Below, one piece after another: positions 51,267 to 59,868 of a DNA stretch of 64,000 nucleotides. The stretch lies in NCBI GenBank assembly GCA_023450085.1, contig JAEXHI010000025.1:310001-374000 (forward strand), given 5' to 3'. Numbering within the stretch: position 1 is the first letter of the stretch; each line of letters begins with the position of its first letter. Position numbers and translations under genes: made by a program. This DNA comes from Bacteroidota bacterium (lineage in GTDB: Bacteria > Bacteroidota > Bacteroidia > Sphingobacteriales > Sphingobacteriaceae). The notes under the pieces are model-generated. The model did no database searches. It was not told the origin of the DNA and saw only the letters and a list, made by a program, of their open reading frames with translations.

Positions 51267-51465
51267 TTGATACGGTGTTTTTCTGCTGTTGATCTAATTC
51301 TTGTTGGTAGTATTCTGCTGTCAACTCCTCATCAACCACTTTACCATTCACTATTTCCTCTACCAATTTGATATAATCCTTACAAGCGCTTCCCTTTACT
51401 CCTGTAATCTCAGCCTTTACATAACCGTCTTTATCAATAGAGATAATTATCTTCTTTTTGCTCAT
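51259..51465 (-). CDS. DUF2997 family protein
   Basis: The 68-residue protein matches DUF2997: a strand KIIISIDKDGYVKAEITGVKGSACKDYI (given in part), with the G-V-K-G-x-x-C turn and Cys, then a helix and the DEELTAEYY end. These proteins are known from cyanobacteria and other bacteria beside Ycf35 (DUF1257) and AAA+ genes. Its single conserved Cys may bind a metal or cluster. The start overlaps the DUF1257 stop by one base and the end overlaps the HhH gene, so the unit is translationally coupled. Confidence 0.82.
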   Translation of the reverse strand: MSKKKIIISIDKDGYVKAEITGVKGSACKDYIKLVEEIVNGKVVDEELTAEYYQQELDQQQKNTVSNG

Positions 51466-51938
51466 TATCCGTTAATATTATAGGTTAATACGATAGATTG
51501 GTCATTTTGTACTTTCTCCTGTTCCAAATCTAATCCCTTTTCTATTGCCTTTTCCTTTAGCTTTACATATACGAATTCCTGCACTACTTTACCATATTCA
51601 TTCTGTAATTCGTCTACAAATTTCTTTGCTTCTTCTAGCTCAATTTCTCCTTCAAACCTAACGCTTAATGTTCCATCTTTATCTTGTTCAAAAACGATAT
51701 GAAACTGATCTATAAGGCCTTCAATTTGTGATGAGCTGTCATTCACATTCTTAGCTCCCAAATTAAACAATGCTTTTTTTAAAAGATCCGTATTTCTTAT
51801 CGTAGTTTTTAAAACTATTCTCTTCTCATTAGTATTTCCACTATTCTGCAACATTTCACTAACAATCCCTCCTAATGCTGCTGCAGACGAAATACTACCA
51901 CCTATAATAAATGGTACGACAGCTATAATTACACTCAT
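51465..51938 (-). CDS. Ycf35/DUF1257-like protein with N-terminal hydrophobic segment
   Basis: The 157-residue protein begins with a hydrophobic Gly/Ala-rich segment (about 3-30) that may anchor it in the membrane and is absent from the chloroplast form. The DUF1257 core follows (about 40-155): TIRNTDLLKKALFNLGAK, then a central region, and QEFVYVKLKEKAIEKGLDL followed by QSIVLTYN, the family ending. Ycf35 is encoded in algal plastids and cyanobacteria, where its role is unclear. It is 11 bases after the Ycf46-type ATPase, keeping the Ycf46-Ycf35 link. Confidence 0.78.
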   Translation of the reverse strand: MSVIIAVVPFIIGGSISSAAALGGIVSEMLQNSGNTNEKRIVLKTTIRNTDLLKKALFNLGAKNVNDSSSQIEGLIDQFHIVFEQDKDGTLSVRFEGEIELEEAKKFVDELQNEYGKVVQEFVYVKLKEKAIEKGLDLEQEKVQNDQSIVLTYNING

Positions 51939-51949
51939 AAATATTTTTT

Positions 51950-53599
51950 TTAAAATTCGATACTACGTCCACCACGTGGAGACAATTCTGGTTCTGGTTT
52001 TTTAGGGGTATTATTTTCCGTGGAATGATCGCGTTCATCCTCTACTTTATGATTTAAAGAAGTAGCAGATACCGCTCTTAAGTTAGCCCATTCCCTAATA
52101 GATTTGATCTTTTCTGCCTGTGTAATGACTAAAGGTACAGTTGCTTCTATCGCCAACACAAAATCATCTACTTTAATTGCCCTATTCTCTGAAAAGGCTT
52201 CAAAAAGTGCCGAAACCACTACTTGTTCTATTTCTGCTCCCGTAAAACCTTCTGTTCTATCTACCAGAGAAGAAATTAAAGCCCCATCAACAACCAAATT
52301 ACCTAATACGGTAGGATTATTTAGTCGCTTGTTCAAATGGATTTTTAGGATAATTTCGCGTTCAGCACGCGTAGGCAAATCCACAAAAAAGATTTCATCA
52401 AAACGTCCCTTACGCATCAATTCAGGGGGCAAACCATCAATATTATTGGCTGTAGCTACTACAAAAACAAACTTTTCTTTCTCCTGCATCCAGGTTAGAA
52501 AAGTTCCAAAAAGTCTAGTTGCGGTACCACTATCACCTGATGAACCTATTCCTGAAAAGGCTTTCTCAATCTCGTCTATCCACAATACGCAAGGTGACAT
52601 GGCTTCGGCAGTTTGTATCACATTACGCATATTACGCTCACTGCTTCCCACAATCCCACTGAAAACTGCTCCCATATCCAGCCTCAACAACGGCACGTTC
52701 CATGAAGTACTCACGGTTTTAGCGGTGAGACTTTTACCACAACCAGGCAAACCAGTAATTAACACACCTCGAGGGGCAGGGATATTATATGCTCTCGCTT
52801 CTTCAGACCATGAAGCTTCTCTTTTCTTGAGCCATTTTTTCAGGTTCTCCAAGCCACCTATATCTTCCATTTTCAGCTTAGGCATACTGAACTCCAAAAG
52901 ACCATTCCTATGGATAATTTGCTTTTTCTCCTCGGCTATGGTCGATATATCTGTTTCATCCAAAATACCATCTTTCACAATAGATAAGGCGAATGCATTT
53001 TCTGCCTCATTAAGTGTTAAGCCACTTGCAGCTTCGCATAATTTTGAAACGGTATTATTTTCAGCGATATTAAATCGTAGACGTTCGTTCTGTTTATTCT
53101 GCTCAATCAGATTATTAAGCACCTGTTGGATTTCTTCCTTTGTAGGCAGTTTAAATTCTTTAATCAGAATTTCTTTTTGTAAGGAATCTGGAATAAATTT
53201 TTCATATCCCGTAATGATCAACGTTTTTAGAAAAGAACCGTCTTTGATTTTCCAAACCAGATCTTTTAATTTTCTTACAATGTTTTGGTCAACATGGGGT
53301 TGAGAGAGATCGGCATACAAATCCTTAAGGATAAAAATACCGTCTTCGTTTACTTCGTCAATAAATTCTAATGCCGAGATGGCCGTTTTAATATTGCTTC
53401 GTTCTGCTTTATCGTCTTTAGTAAAGCCATCTACTACGGTCCATTCCCAAATTGGTCGTGGTTTATTAAAAAGCGAAGGGTTGTTGATGGTGCTTTTTAC
53501 CACATCTACAAACCTTCTTTCTTCCCAAGTAATAACGTATAAAATAGAAAACCTAGCTTTGATTAATGAAGCTAACTCGGAAGAGAATTCAGATGCCAT
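51950..53599 (-). CDS. Ycf46-type AAA+ ATPase with RGGRSIEF tail
   Basis: The 549-residue protein starts with the Ycf46 N-domain (ARFSILYVITWEERR, about 15-30), an RNase-H/USP-like sensor region to about 220, and a helical linker. A single AAA+ module follows with Walker A GLPGCGKS (about 282-289), Walker B VLWIDEIEKAF, Sensor-1 VVATANN and Arg finger RKGRFDEIFFVDLP. Ycf46 proteins are conserved in cyanobacteria and plastids. The C-terminus adds a charged linker and the tail SPRGGRSIEF, similar to the HhH protein's tail. As first gene it heads the five-gene operon. It may unfold or remodel partners of the operon. Confidence 0.87.
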   Translation of the reverse strand: MASEFSSELASLIKARFSILYVITWEERRFVDVVKSTINNPSLFNKPRPIWEWTVVDGFTKDDKAERSNIKTAISALEFIDEVNEDGIFILKDLYADLSQPHVDQNIVRKLKDLVWKIKDGSFLKTLIITGYEKFIPDSLQKEILIKEFKLPTKEEIQQVLNNLIEQNKQNERLRFNIAENNTVSKLCEAASGLTLNEAENAFALSIVKDGILDETDISTIAEEKKQIIHRNGLLEFSMPKLKMEDIGGLENLKKWLKKREASWSEEARAYNIPAPRGVLITGLPGCGKSLTAKTVSTSWNVPLLRLDMGAVFSGIVGSSERNMRNVIQTAEAMSPCVLWIDEIEKAFSGIGSSGDSGTATRLFGTFLTWMQEKEKFVFVVATANNIDGLPPELMRKGRFDEIFFVDLPTRAEREIILKIHLNKRLNNPTVLGNLVVDGALISSLVDRTEGFTGAEIEQVVVSALFEAFSENRAIKVDDFVLAIEATVPLVITQAEKIKSIREWANLRAVSATSLNHKVEDERDHSTENNTPKKPEPELSPRGGRSIEF

Positions 53600-53659
53600 A
53601 GTTTGTTAATTCTAGAAATAACAATTATAACACATTTAAATCTATTGCCCACACTAAAA

Positions 53660-53684
53660 ATAAAAAAAGGCCTTAATGGCCTCA
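53660..53684 (-). terminator. Terminator after the AMP nucleosidase gene
   Basis: AGGCC (53668-53672) pairs with GGCCT (53678-53682). On the minus strand a T-run follows. It lies between amn and the AAA+ operon, which runs the same way, so the operon needs its own promoter. Confidence 0.75.
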
Positions 53685-53710
53685 TTTACATCTGTGATTT
53701 ATGAAAACAA

Positions 53711-54574
53711 TTAAAACTGAAGATGCTTAACGGTTAAGCCTCCATTGATCAGTTGTTTTAACGAATCGATACCGATTCTAAGATGTGTCTCCACATAGTT
53801 AGCAGTCACAGAACTATCGCTCTCACTCGTTTTTACTCCTTCCGGAATCATTGGTTGATCCGAAACCAATAACAAAGCTCCAGTTGGAATTTTATTGGCA
53901 AAACCTGTAGTGAAAATAGTAGCTGTTTCCATATCTACCGCCATGGCACGCAAGCTCTTCAAGTATTTCTTAAATTCTTTGTCGTGCTCCCAAACCCTAC
54001 GGTTGGTAGTGTAGCAGGTTCCAGTCCAATAATCACGAGAGTGCTCTCTAATGGTTGTTGAAATAGCCTTTTGCAAAGCGAAGGCTGGTAGTGCAGGTAC
54101 TTCGGCTGGCAGGTAATCATTTGAAGTACCTTCTCCCCTAATGGCCGCAATTGGAAGAATCAAATCACCAATTTGGTTTTTCTTCTTCAAACCACCACAT
54201 TTTCCTAAAAACAATACTGCTTTTGGTTGAATGGCAGTCAACAAATCCATCATGGTAGCCGCTAGTGGACTTCCCATACCAAAATTGATAATGGTGATCC
54301 CATTTGCAGTAACACTTTGCATAGGTTTATCTAAGCCGTAAATAGGTGCATTGTCATTCCATTCAGAGAACAAAGTCACATACTTGCTAAAGTTGGTTAA
54401 CAAAATGTACTGACCAAATTCCTCCAGCGGACGTCCTGTGTAACGAGGCAACCAGTTCTTTACGATATCTTCTTTGCTTTTTAAGCCTTTTCTAACTGGA
54501 GTTTCAACCTCTTTTACCTTCTTCGCCTTGTTTACTACTTCTTCATCTTTCTTTACATCTTTTTCTTCATTCAT
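53711..54574 (-). CDS. amn: AMP nucleosidase
   Basis: The 287-residue protein is preceded by AAAGGAG, a rare good Shine-Dalgarno site in this window, which fixes the start. After a Lys/Glu-rich N-terminal 40 residues comes the nucleosidase fold: ILLTNFSKYV, ITIINFGMGSPLAATMMDLL, LFLGKCGGLKKKNQIGDL and AVDMETATIF with the catalytic Asp/Glu region. It splits AMP to adenine and ribose-5-phosphate. It matches the ~260-residue Bacteroidota form, not the longer E. coli enzyme; the charged N-terminal extension is extra. Confidence 0.9.
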   Translation of the reverse strand: MNEEKDVKKDEEVVNKAKKVKEVETPVRKGLKSKEDIVKNWLPRYTGRPLEEFGQYILLTNFSKYVTLFSEWNDNAPIYGLDKPMQSVTANGITIINFGMGSPLAATMMDLLTAIQPKAVLFLGKCGGLKKKNQIGDLILPIAAIRGEGTSNDYLPAEVPALPAFALQKAISTTIREHSRDYWTGTCYTTNRRVWEHDKEFKKYLKSLRAMAVDMETATIFTTGFANKIPTGALLLVSDQPMIPEGVKTSESDSSVTANYVETHLRIGIDSLKQLINGGLTVKHLQF

Positions 54575-54902
54575 AAGTTTTCTCCTTTCTTTAAATTTAT
54601 AAAATAATAATTAACATTTTTCATAAAGTAAACCATTAAGGAATTAAGGACATTAAGTTTTTAATAAAATATCCTTTGGTATTCAACCTATCTCAGGCCG
54701 TGTCTGGCGAGGACACCAAACGTCGCTTACTGCCAAAGGACGGCGTCCCCGCCGTTACTGTAAAACAGTTTCTAAGTTTTTAAAAAGAGAAATACCTCTT
54801 AATGTTTCTTAACTCCTTAATGTTTAAATTATCTTTTTAATTCCCAACCTATCTAAAAGAACAGGTTAAAAAAAATCCCGAACAAGTCGGGATTAGTATT
54901 TT
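54575..54902. other. 328-base gap: nested inverted repeats and clpX terminator
   Basis: ATTAAGGAATTAAGGACATTAAG (split here: about 54636-54658) faces CTTAATG..CTTAACTCCTTAATG (about 54797-54824). Between them is a GC-richer element (GTGTCTGGCGAGGACACCAAACG, about 54699-54760) with its own small stems. The clpX terminator is at 54868-54894. No gene is seen; amn's promoter lies at the left end. Confidence 0.55.
54868..54894 (-). terminator. Terminator after clpX
   Basis: AATCCCGA (54874-54881) pairs exactly with TCGGGATT (54887-54894); on the minus strand it is followed by eight T's. It starts 9 bases after the clpX stop. Confidence 0.9.
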
Positions 54903-56141
54903 TTATGCAGCTTTAAGTTTTTTGAAATCTGATTTCTCAAACTTTTCTTTCGCATAGTCGAGTGTAATCTCCAACTCTTTCACCTCATTGTCTGATGGTG
55001 TTTCAAACATGGCATCCAACATAATGGATTCGCAAATAGACCTCAATCCCCTTGCTCCAAGTTTATACTCCATGGCCTTATCCACAATAAACTCTAAAAC
55101 TTCATTGTCAAACTTCAAGTTCACATTCTCATAATTGAACAATTTCACATATTGTTTAATCAACGAGTTTTTAGGCTCTGTAAGGATATTTCTCAACGCT
55201 TCCTTGTCCAATGGGTCCAAGTGAGTTAAAACTGGCACACGGCCAATTAATTCAGGAATTAAACCAAATGATTTTAAATCCTGTGGCGTAATGTACTTGT
55301 AAAGATTTTTAAGATCTAAATCAACCTCGTCTTTCTTTACTTTATAACCTACGGCCTGCGTACGCAAACGATTGGCAATTTTTCTTTCGATACCGTCAAA
55401 AGCACCGCCGCAGATGAACAAAATGTTATTGGTGTTTACCGCAATCATTTTTTGGTCTGGATGTTTCCTTCCTCCTTGTGGTGGTACATTTACAATGGTA
55501 CCTTCCAAAATTTTCAACAAGGCCTGTTGTACACCCTCACCACTTACATCTCTGGTAATCGATGGATTGTCGCTTTTACGAGCCACTTTATCTACCTCAT
55601 CAATGTAAACAATACCACGTTCTGCTGAGGCCACATCATAATCTGCAGCTTGTAACAAGCGGGTTAAAATACTTTCAACATCCTCTCCCACATAACCTGC
55701 TTCAGTAAGTACCGTAGCATCTACAATACAAAATGGCACGTGTAAGATCTTGGCAATTGTTTTAGCTAAAAGGGTTTTTCCTGTACCAGTTTCACCTACC
55801 AACATGATGTTAGATTTTTCAATCTCCACCTCGTCCTTATCTATCTTTTGGCTCAAGCGCTTATAGTGATTATACACCGCTACCGAAAGTACTTTTTTAG
55901 CATCGTATTGTCCAATTACGTATTGGTCCAAGTGAGCTTTAATTTCGGCTGGTTTTAAAAGCTTGAACGTTTCATCAAAAGCTTTGCCTTTTTTGTTGCC
56001 TAGCTCTTGCGCCAGTAGTACGTTGGCCTGATTAACACATTTGTCGCAGATGTAAGCATCCAATCCCTCAATTAACATTAGGGTTTCATTTTTTGGAGTC
56101 CCACAAAACGAGCAATGTGAATCTTTTCCTTGTCTAGCCAT
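54903..56141 (-). CDS. clpX: ATP-dependent Clp protease ATP-binding subunit ClpX
   Basis: The 412-residue protein has the N-terminal zinc domain (CSFCGTPKNE and CDKCV) and the AAA+ module with GETGTGKTLLAKT (Walker A) and GIVYIDEVDKVARK (Walker B). RYQSLVI-like pore is not checked in full, but the IGF-loop region and GARGLRSI of Sensor-2 are present. ClpX recognises and unfolds substrates for ClpP. It is 78 bases downstream of clpP on the same strand, in the standard tig-clpP-clpX order. Confidence 0.97.
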   Translation of the reverse strand: MARQGKDSHCSFCGTPKNETLMLIEGLDAYICDKCVNQANVLLAQELGNKKGKAFDETFKLLKPAEIKAHLDQYVIGQYDAKKVLSVAVYNHYKRLSQKIDKDEVEIEKSNIMLVGETGTGKTLLAKTIAKILHVPFCIVDATVLTEAGYVGEDVESILTRLLQAADYDVASAERGIVYIDEVDKVARKSDNPSITRDVSGEGVQQALLKILEGTIVNVPPQGGRKHPDQKMIAVNTNNILFICGGAFDGIERKIANRLRTQAVGYKVKKDEVDLDLKNLYKYITPQDLKSFGLIPELIGRVPVLTHLDPLDKEALRNILTEPKNSLIKQYVKLFNYENVNLKFDNEVLEFIVDKAMEYKLGARGLRSICESIMLDAMFETPSDNEVKELEITLDYAKEKFEKSDFKKLKAA

Positions 56142-56219
56142 TTTCAGTTTTCAATTTCAATTTTCAATTTACAGTTTTCAGTTTGGATGGTTATTGCCCA
56201 CTGTAAACTGTCAACTGAT

Positions 56220-56906
56220 TTATTTATTCGATCCTAACACCTCATCAATCATTCCAAAACTTTTTGCTTCGTCTGAAGTCATCCAGTAATCACGGTCAGA
56301 AGCCTTCTCTACCCATTCGTAGGTTTGGCCTGAATGTGATGAAATGATGTCATATAATTCTTTTTTCAATTTAAGCATTTCTCTCAAATTGATTTCCATA
56401 TCTGATGCTACCCCTTGCGCACCTCCCGATGGCTGGTGAATCATCACTCTAGAATGTTTTAACGCTGCACGTTTGCCTTTAGCGCCCGCAACCAATAAAA
56501 CTGCTCCCATAGAAGCTGCCATACCAGTACAGATGGTTGCTACATCTGGTGAAATGTATTGCATGGTATCGTAAATACCTAAACCTGCATAAACAGAACC
56601 ACCTGGTGAATTGATGTAAATCTGGATATCTCTATGTGCATCTACCGATTGCAAGAACAACAATTGCGCTTGAATGATGTTTGCATTTTGGTCATAAACA
56701 GCATCACCTAAAAAAATGATACGGTCCATCATCAAACGAGAGAAAACGTCCATTTGTGCAACGTTCAACTGACGCTCTTCAATGATATAAGGAGTCATTG
56801 ATTTTGGTGAGTTGTTGGTAGCACCAATAAATCTATCTACGTTCAATCCGTTAATGCGATGGTGTTTAACGGCATATTTTCTAAATTCGTCTTTATCTAT
56901 TTTCAT
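56220..56906 (-). CDS. clpP: ATP-dependent Clp protease proteolytic subunit ClpP
   Basis: The 228-residue serine protease has INSPGGSVYAGLGIYD, the catalytic Ser in GMAASMGAVLL, and the His in SRVMIHQPSGG. The N-terminus is about 30 residues longer than usual (a short leader before ITPYIIEERQLN-like segment), common in this phylum. It forms a double heptamer with ClpX. clpX follows; tig lies upstream with a terminator between. Confidence 0.96.
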   Translation of the reverse strand: MKIDKDEFRKYAVKHHRINGLNVDRFIGATNNSPKSMTPYIIEERQLNVAQMDVFSRLMMDRIIFLGDAVYDQNANIIQAQLLFLQSVDAHRDIQIYINSPGGSVYAGLGIYDTMQYISPDVATICTGMAASMGAVLLVAGAKGKRAALKHSRVMIHQPSGGAQGVASDMEINLREMLKLKKELYDIISSHSGQTYEWVEKASDRDYWMTSDEAKSFGMIDEVLGSNK

Positions 56907-57247
56907 GATCGGGTCTTGAGTTATGCGTTTGGTGTTTAGCGTTGTCTACTATCCCAAAGCTAATTTATTTCAGTAAATATTTTCTAAGATTCCTTAATTT
57001 TCGTGCCAATCTCCGCACTCCGCTAAAATAGCAGATTATACGACAATATGAAATACCTTATTTATTAACGAAATCTTATCCATCCTTTATTTACGCTTCA
57101 AAAAACCTATTCAAACACTTTAAAAACATAAAATGAATGGCTTTTATATAACAAGAGTCCCGATTTTACATCGGGACTCTTGTTTATTTCATGACTGACA
57201 AACGGTCAGTTCAACTATTTATCGTCATTGCGAGGCACGCTTGTTCC
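56907..57247. other. 341-base gap: clpP promoter region, strong terminator and a partial repeat
   Basis: It holds the tig terminator (57147-57186) and a GTCATTGCGAGGCACG fragment (57224-57240), a half copy of the palindrome at 47869-47952. The part next to clpP (56907-57050) must contain its promoter. No gene is seen. Confidence 0.6.
57147..57186. terminator. Strong bidirectional terminator after tig
   Basis: AACAAGAGTCCCGAT (57150-57164) and ATCGGGACTCTTGTT (57170-57184) pair exactly over 15 bases with a 5-base loop. It lies about 60 bases after the tig stop, upstream of clpP, so clpP has its own promoter. Confidence 0.9.
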
Positions 57248-58594
57248 TTACTTCAACTCCGTAAATTTGTTGTAAGTAATTTCTTTTTCGTTTAAAGTAG
57301 CAACCGATTTAATATAATCGAAAACTTTCAATGCCTTCACTTCTTCGAAAATACGGTTAGCATTTTCTTTCTCTTGCAAGAAGTTAGCCGCATATTGTGC
57401 CAATTGGTCTTCTGGAAGAGGAGTCGGGCTATACATTCTGAATTGAGCATCTAAACGTTGTTTAGCAGCTTCAAAAACATCTTTGTAATCAATTTTGATA
57501 TCGTTGTCTTTGATGATTTTGTTTTCAATCAAAGTCCATTTCAAGTTTTTAGCGAAATCGTCATAACCTTGAGCCAACTCTTCGTCAGTTAATTTTTCGT
57601 TGGTAGCTTTTAACCACTTACGTAAAAATTCATCTGGCAATTGCATTTTAGTTTGCTCAGTAAATTGAGTGTAAATATCGTTTTGCAATTTACGGTCAGC
57701 ATCTTGCTTAAACATCGACTCAATTTCTTCCGTGATTTTAGCGGTGAAACCAGCTTCATCTTTTACGGCATCAGCACCAAAAATTTTGTCAAAGAACTCT
57801 TGGTTCAAATCAGCTTCCTCTAAACGGTTTACGTTTTTAACGGTCACTTGGAATTTAGATTTCAACTCTGCAGCATCTTCCTCACTGATGTTCAATAATT
57901 TTGCAATTGCAGCAGCATCACCACCAAAAGCTTTGTTTACATCAAGTTCCAAAGTGTCATCTTTTTTAACCCCTACTAAGGTTTTCAAGATTTTTTTGTC
58001 GGTAACGGCATCAGTACGGATAGAACCAGTAGCTGAAATACCACCTTCAAACTCAGAACCATCGTTAGCCAATTGCTTCAATTCAGCATAAAGGATATCA
58101 CCTTCAGCAGAAACTTCAGGATTGGTCATTTTACCGTAGCTCTTACGGATATTTTTGATACGCTCGTTTAAAGTCTCTTCATCAGCTTTAACGTTGTATT
58201 GCGTAAATTTATCTTTTGATGATACCTCGATATCAACTGCTGGTGCTAAACCTAGCTCGTAAGCAAAGTTGAAAGTATCGTTATAATCCCAGTTGTATTG
58301 GTTTTCGTCTTCTTGTACAGGAAGTGGTTGACCTAAAATCTCAACACTGTTATCAGTTAGGTATTTTGAAATGTTATCGTTCAACATATTGTTGATTTCC
58401 TCTACCAAGATGCTTTTGCCGTACATTCTTTTAATGTGTGCAGCTGGCACCATCCCTTTACGGAAACCAGGTAAATTAGCCTTTTTAGCTTGCTCCTTAA
58501 TCGCTTTCTCTACGTTCGGAGTATAATCTTCAGGGGCTAAAGTAATTTTAACTAAAGCATTTAAATCGTCAATTTTTTCCTGTACGATATTCAT
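57248..58594 (-). CDS. tig: Trigger factor
   Basis: The 448-residue chaperone has the ribosome-binding N-domain (GFRKGMVPAAHIKRMYG, the family's signature loop, where G-F-R-x-G-x-x-P is conserved), a degenerate PPIase middle domain and a helical C-domain. It binds nascent chains at the ribosome exit. It is upstream of clpP/clpX, a classic order, and follows a tRNA-Leu(TAG) with a terminator between. The PPIase domain looks diverged, as in other Bacteroidota. Confidence 0.95.
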   Translation of the reverse strand: MNIVQEKIDDLNALVKITLAPEDYTPNVEKAIKEQAKKANLPGFRKGMVPAAHIKRMYGKSILVEEINNMLNDNISKYLTDNSVEILGQPLPVQEDENQYNWDYNDTFNFAYELGLAPAVDIEVSSKDKFTQYNVKADEETLNERIKNIRKSYGKMTNPEVSAEGDILYAELKQLANDGSEFEGGISATGSIRTDAVTDKKILKTLVGVKKDDTLELDVNKAFGGDAAAIAKLLNISEEDAAELKSKFQVTVKNVNRLEEADLNQEFFDKIFGADAVKDEAGFTAKITEEIESMFKQDADRKLQNDIYTQFTEQTKMQLPDEFLRKWLKATNEKLTDEELAQGYDDFAKNLKWTLIENKIIKDNDIKIDYKDVFEAAKQRLDAQFRMYSPTPLPEDQLAQYAANFLQEKENANRIFEEVKALKVFDYIKSVATLNEKEITYNKFTELK

Positions 58595-58684
58595 TTTTTA
58601 TGATTGAGTGTGAGTACTGAGCAATGAGCATGAGATTTCTAACCACAAACCCTTCTCAAGTATTTTATTTATTAAAATTCCCTT

Positions 58685-58720
58685 TTAAAATAAAACCGTC
58701 CCAATTTACATTGGAACGGT
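58685..58720 (-). terminator. Terminator after tRNA-Leu(TAG)
   Basis: ACCGTCCCAA (58695-58704) pairs with TTGGAACGGT (58711-58720), one G-U pair, followed on the minus strand by T-rich DNA. It is 10 bases after the tRNA. Confidence 0.85.
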
Positions 58721-58730
58721 CAATCGTTAG

Positions 58731-58812
58731 TGCGGAAGAAGGGACTCGAACCCCCACGCCGTGAAGCGCCAGATCCTAAGTCTGGTGCGGCTACCAATTA
58801 CGCCACTTCCGC
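58731..58812 (-). tRNA. tRNA-Leu (anticodon TAG)
   Basis: The minus strand folds as a type II tRNA: acceptor GCGGAAG/CTTCCGC, anticodon stem CCAGA/TCTGG with loop CTTAGGA (anticodon TAG), T loop TTCGAGT and a long variable arm. CCA is not encoded. A terminator follows. Confidence 0.95.
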
Positions 58813-58939
58813 AGTTAGGATTTATTTAGGACTGCAAAAATAGAAATTAGATTGATTATTTCACAACATTTGCCAAAAAAAATTCCATTTTATTTTACTT
58901 TAACCCCTAAGCCATTCATATTCAACCAAATTAAAATCA

Positions 58940-59806
58940 CTAATATCCTGCCCCGCTAATAGAAAGGCTTTCCGCTCCTGCTGCTACCTGCACTTTTGAT
59001 GCATTTACGTCAAAATATTTAACCGCTGGGCACATCATTTCTGTATAACGCGTTTTCTTAAAAGGCACGGCGGTTAACTTTCCATCCACCAGCCTATATA
59101 AATTGGTCGACTTCCATTCCGCATGGAGCACTTTAGTTTTGGTCGCTTGCACAGGCTTACCCTCGTTACCCACTTGGTCAATAGCATTTACACGTTTAAA
59201 TTCACCTAAATCTTTCAGTAAATAACCGTCGCATTCAAATTCCCTTTCAAATTTTTTACCTGCACCCTCCACTACAAATCGCACTTTTTTATCCGCAACT
59301 AAAACCAGCGACATTTTTATTTCCTCTCCAGGATACCAATAGTAAGCTTTCTGCGCAGGGGCATTTTCAAAAACCGCTAGCTGTCCACTTTCATGTCCCG
59401 TACGCCTTAAAAACGGTCTAAACGCTTTACGTTCTTTAGAAACCTGTCCATTTTCTTCTTTAATTACCTCCCAAGCCATTCCTATATCCGTTTCCTGATT
59501 TCCCATGCTCCCACCCAAATAAATAGAAGGATTGTCTAAATACTGCCCAGGCTTTTTGGCATGCACTCGTTGTGGGTCAAACTCAATACGAGGCAACACC
59601 ACTGTTCCTTCAATACCTCTCCAATAATCGTGGCTCGAAACCAGTTTACGATAATAGGCACCTTCAAAACAAGGCTTTTGTGCCACAGGCAATATTTCAT
59701 TAACAATAGCAACATCAGTCACTTGGCCAAGCTTAGCCGTTTGTTGTACACCACAAGCAAGCAAGCTTACACTCAACAAAGAAAATCCAATATTTAAAAC
59801 ACGCAT
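58940..59806 (-). CDS. Lipoprotein of unknown function
   Basis: The 288-residue product has a lipoprotein signal (FSLLSVSLLAC, Cys at about 18). The mature domain is strand-rich with KPCFEGAYYRKLVSSHDYWRG, AFRPFLRRTG, AYYWYPGEEIKMSLVL and KKVRFVVEGAGKKFEREF, suggesting one large beta-sandwich or jelly-roll, perhaps carbohydrate-binding. No catalytic pattern is clear. It is alone on the minus strand between a tRNA and a metal-receptor gene. Family not recognised. Confidence 0.65.
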   Translation of the reverse strand: MRVLNIGFSLLSVSLLACGVQQTAKLGQVTDVAIVNEILPVAQKPCFEGAYYRKLVSSHDYWRGIEGTVVLPRIEFDPQRVHAKKPGQYLDNPSIYLGGSMGNQETDIGMAWEVIKEENGQVSKERKAFRPFLRRTGHESGQLAVFENAPAQKAYYWYPGEEIKMSLVLVADKKVRFVVEGAGKKFEREFECDGYLLKDLGEFKRVNAIDQVGNEGKPVQATKTKVLHAEWKSTNLYRLVDGKLTAVPFKKTRYTEMMCPAVKYFDVNASKVQVAAGAESLSISGAGY

Positions 59807-59868
59807 AATTCAAAAATTTAAAAACTAAATTATAATTTTTAAATTATTTTAAAAATAGATTCTAAAAG

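Noticed and set aside
52104..53303. 399-codon open frame on the plus strand inside the AAA+ gene
   Set aside because: It is the antisense of a clear Ycf46-type ATPase and has Ser/Leu-rich composition typical of antisense frames.
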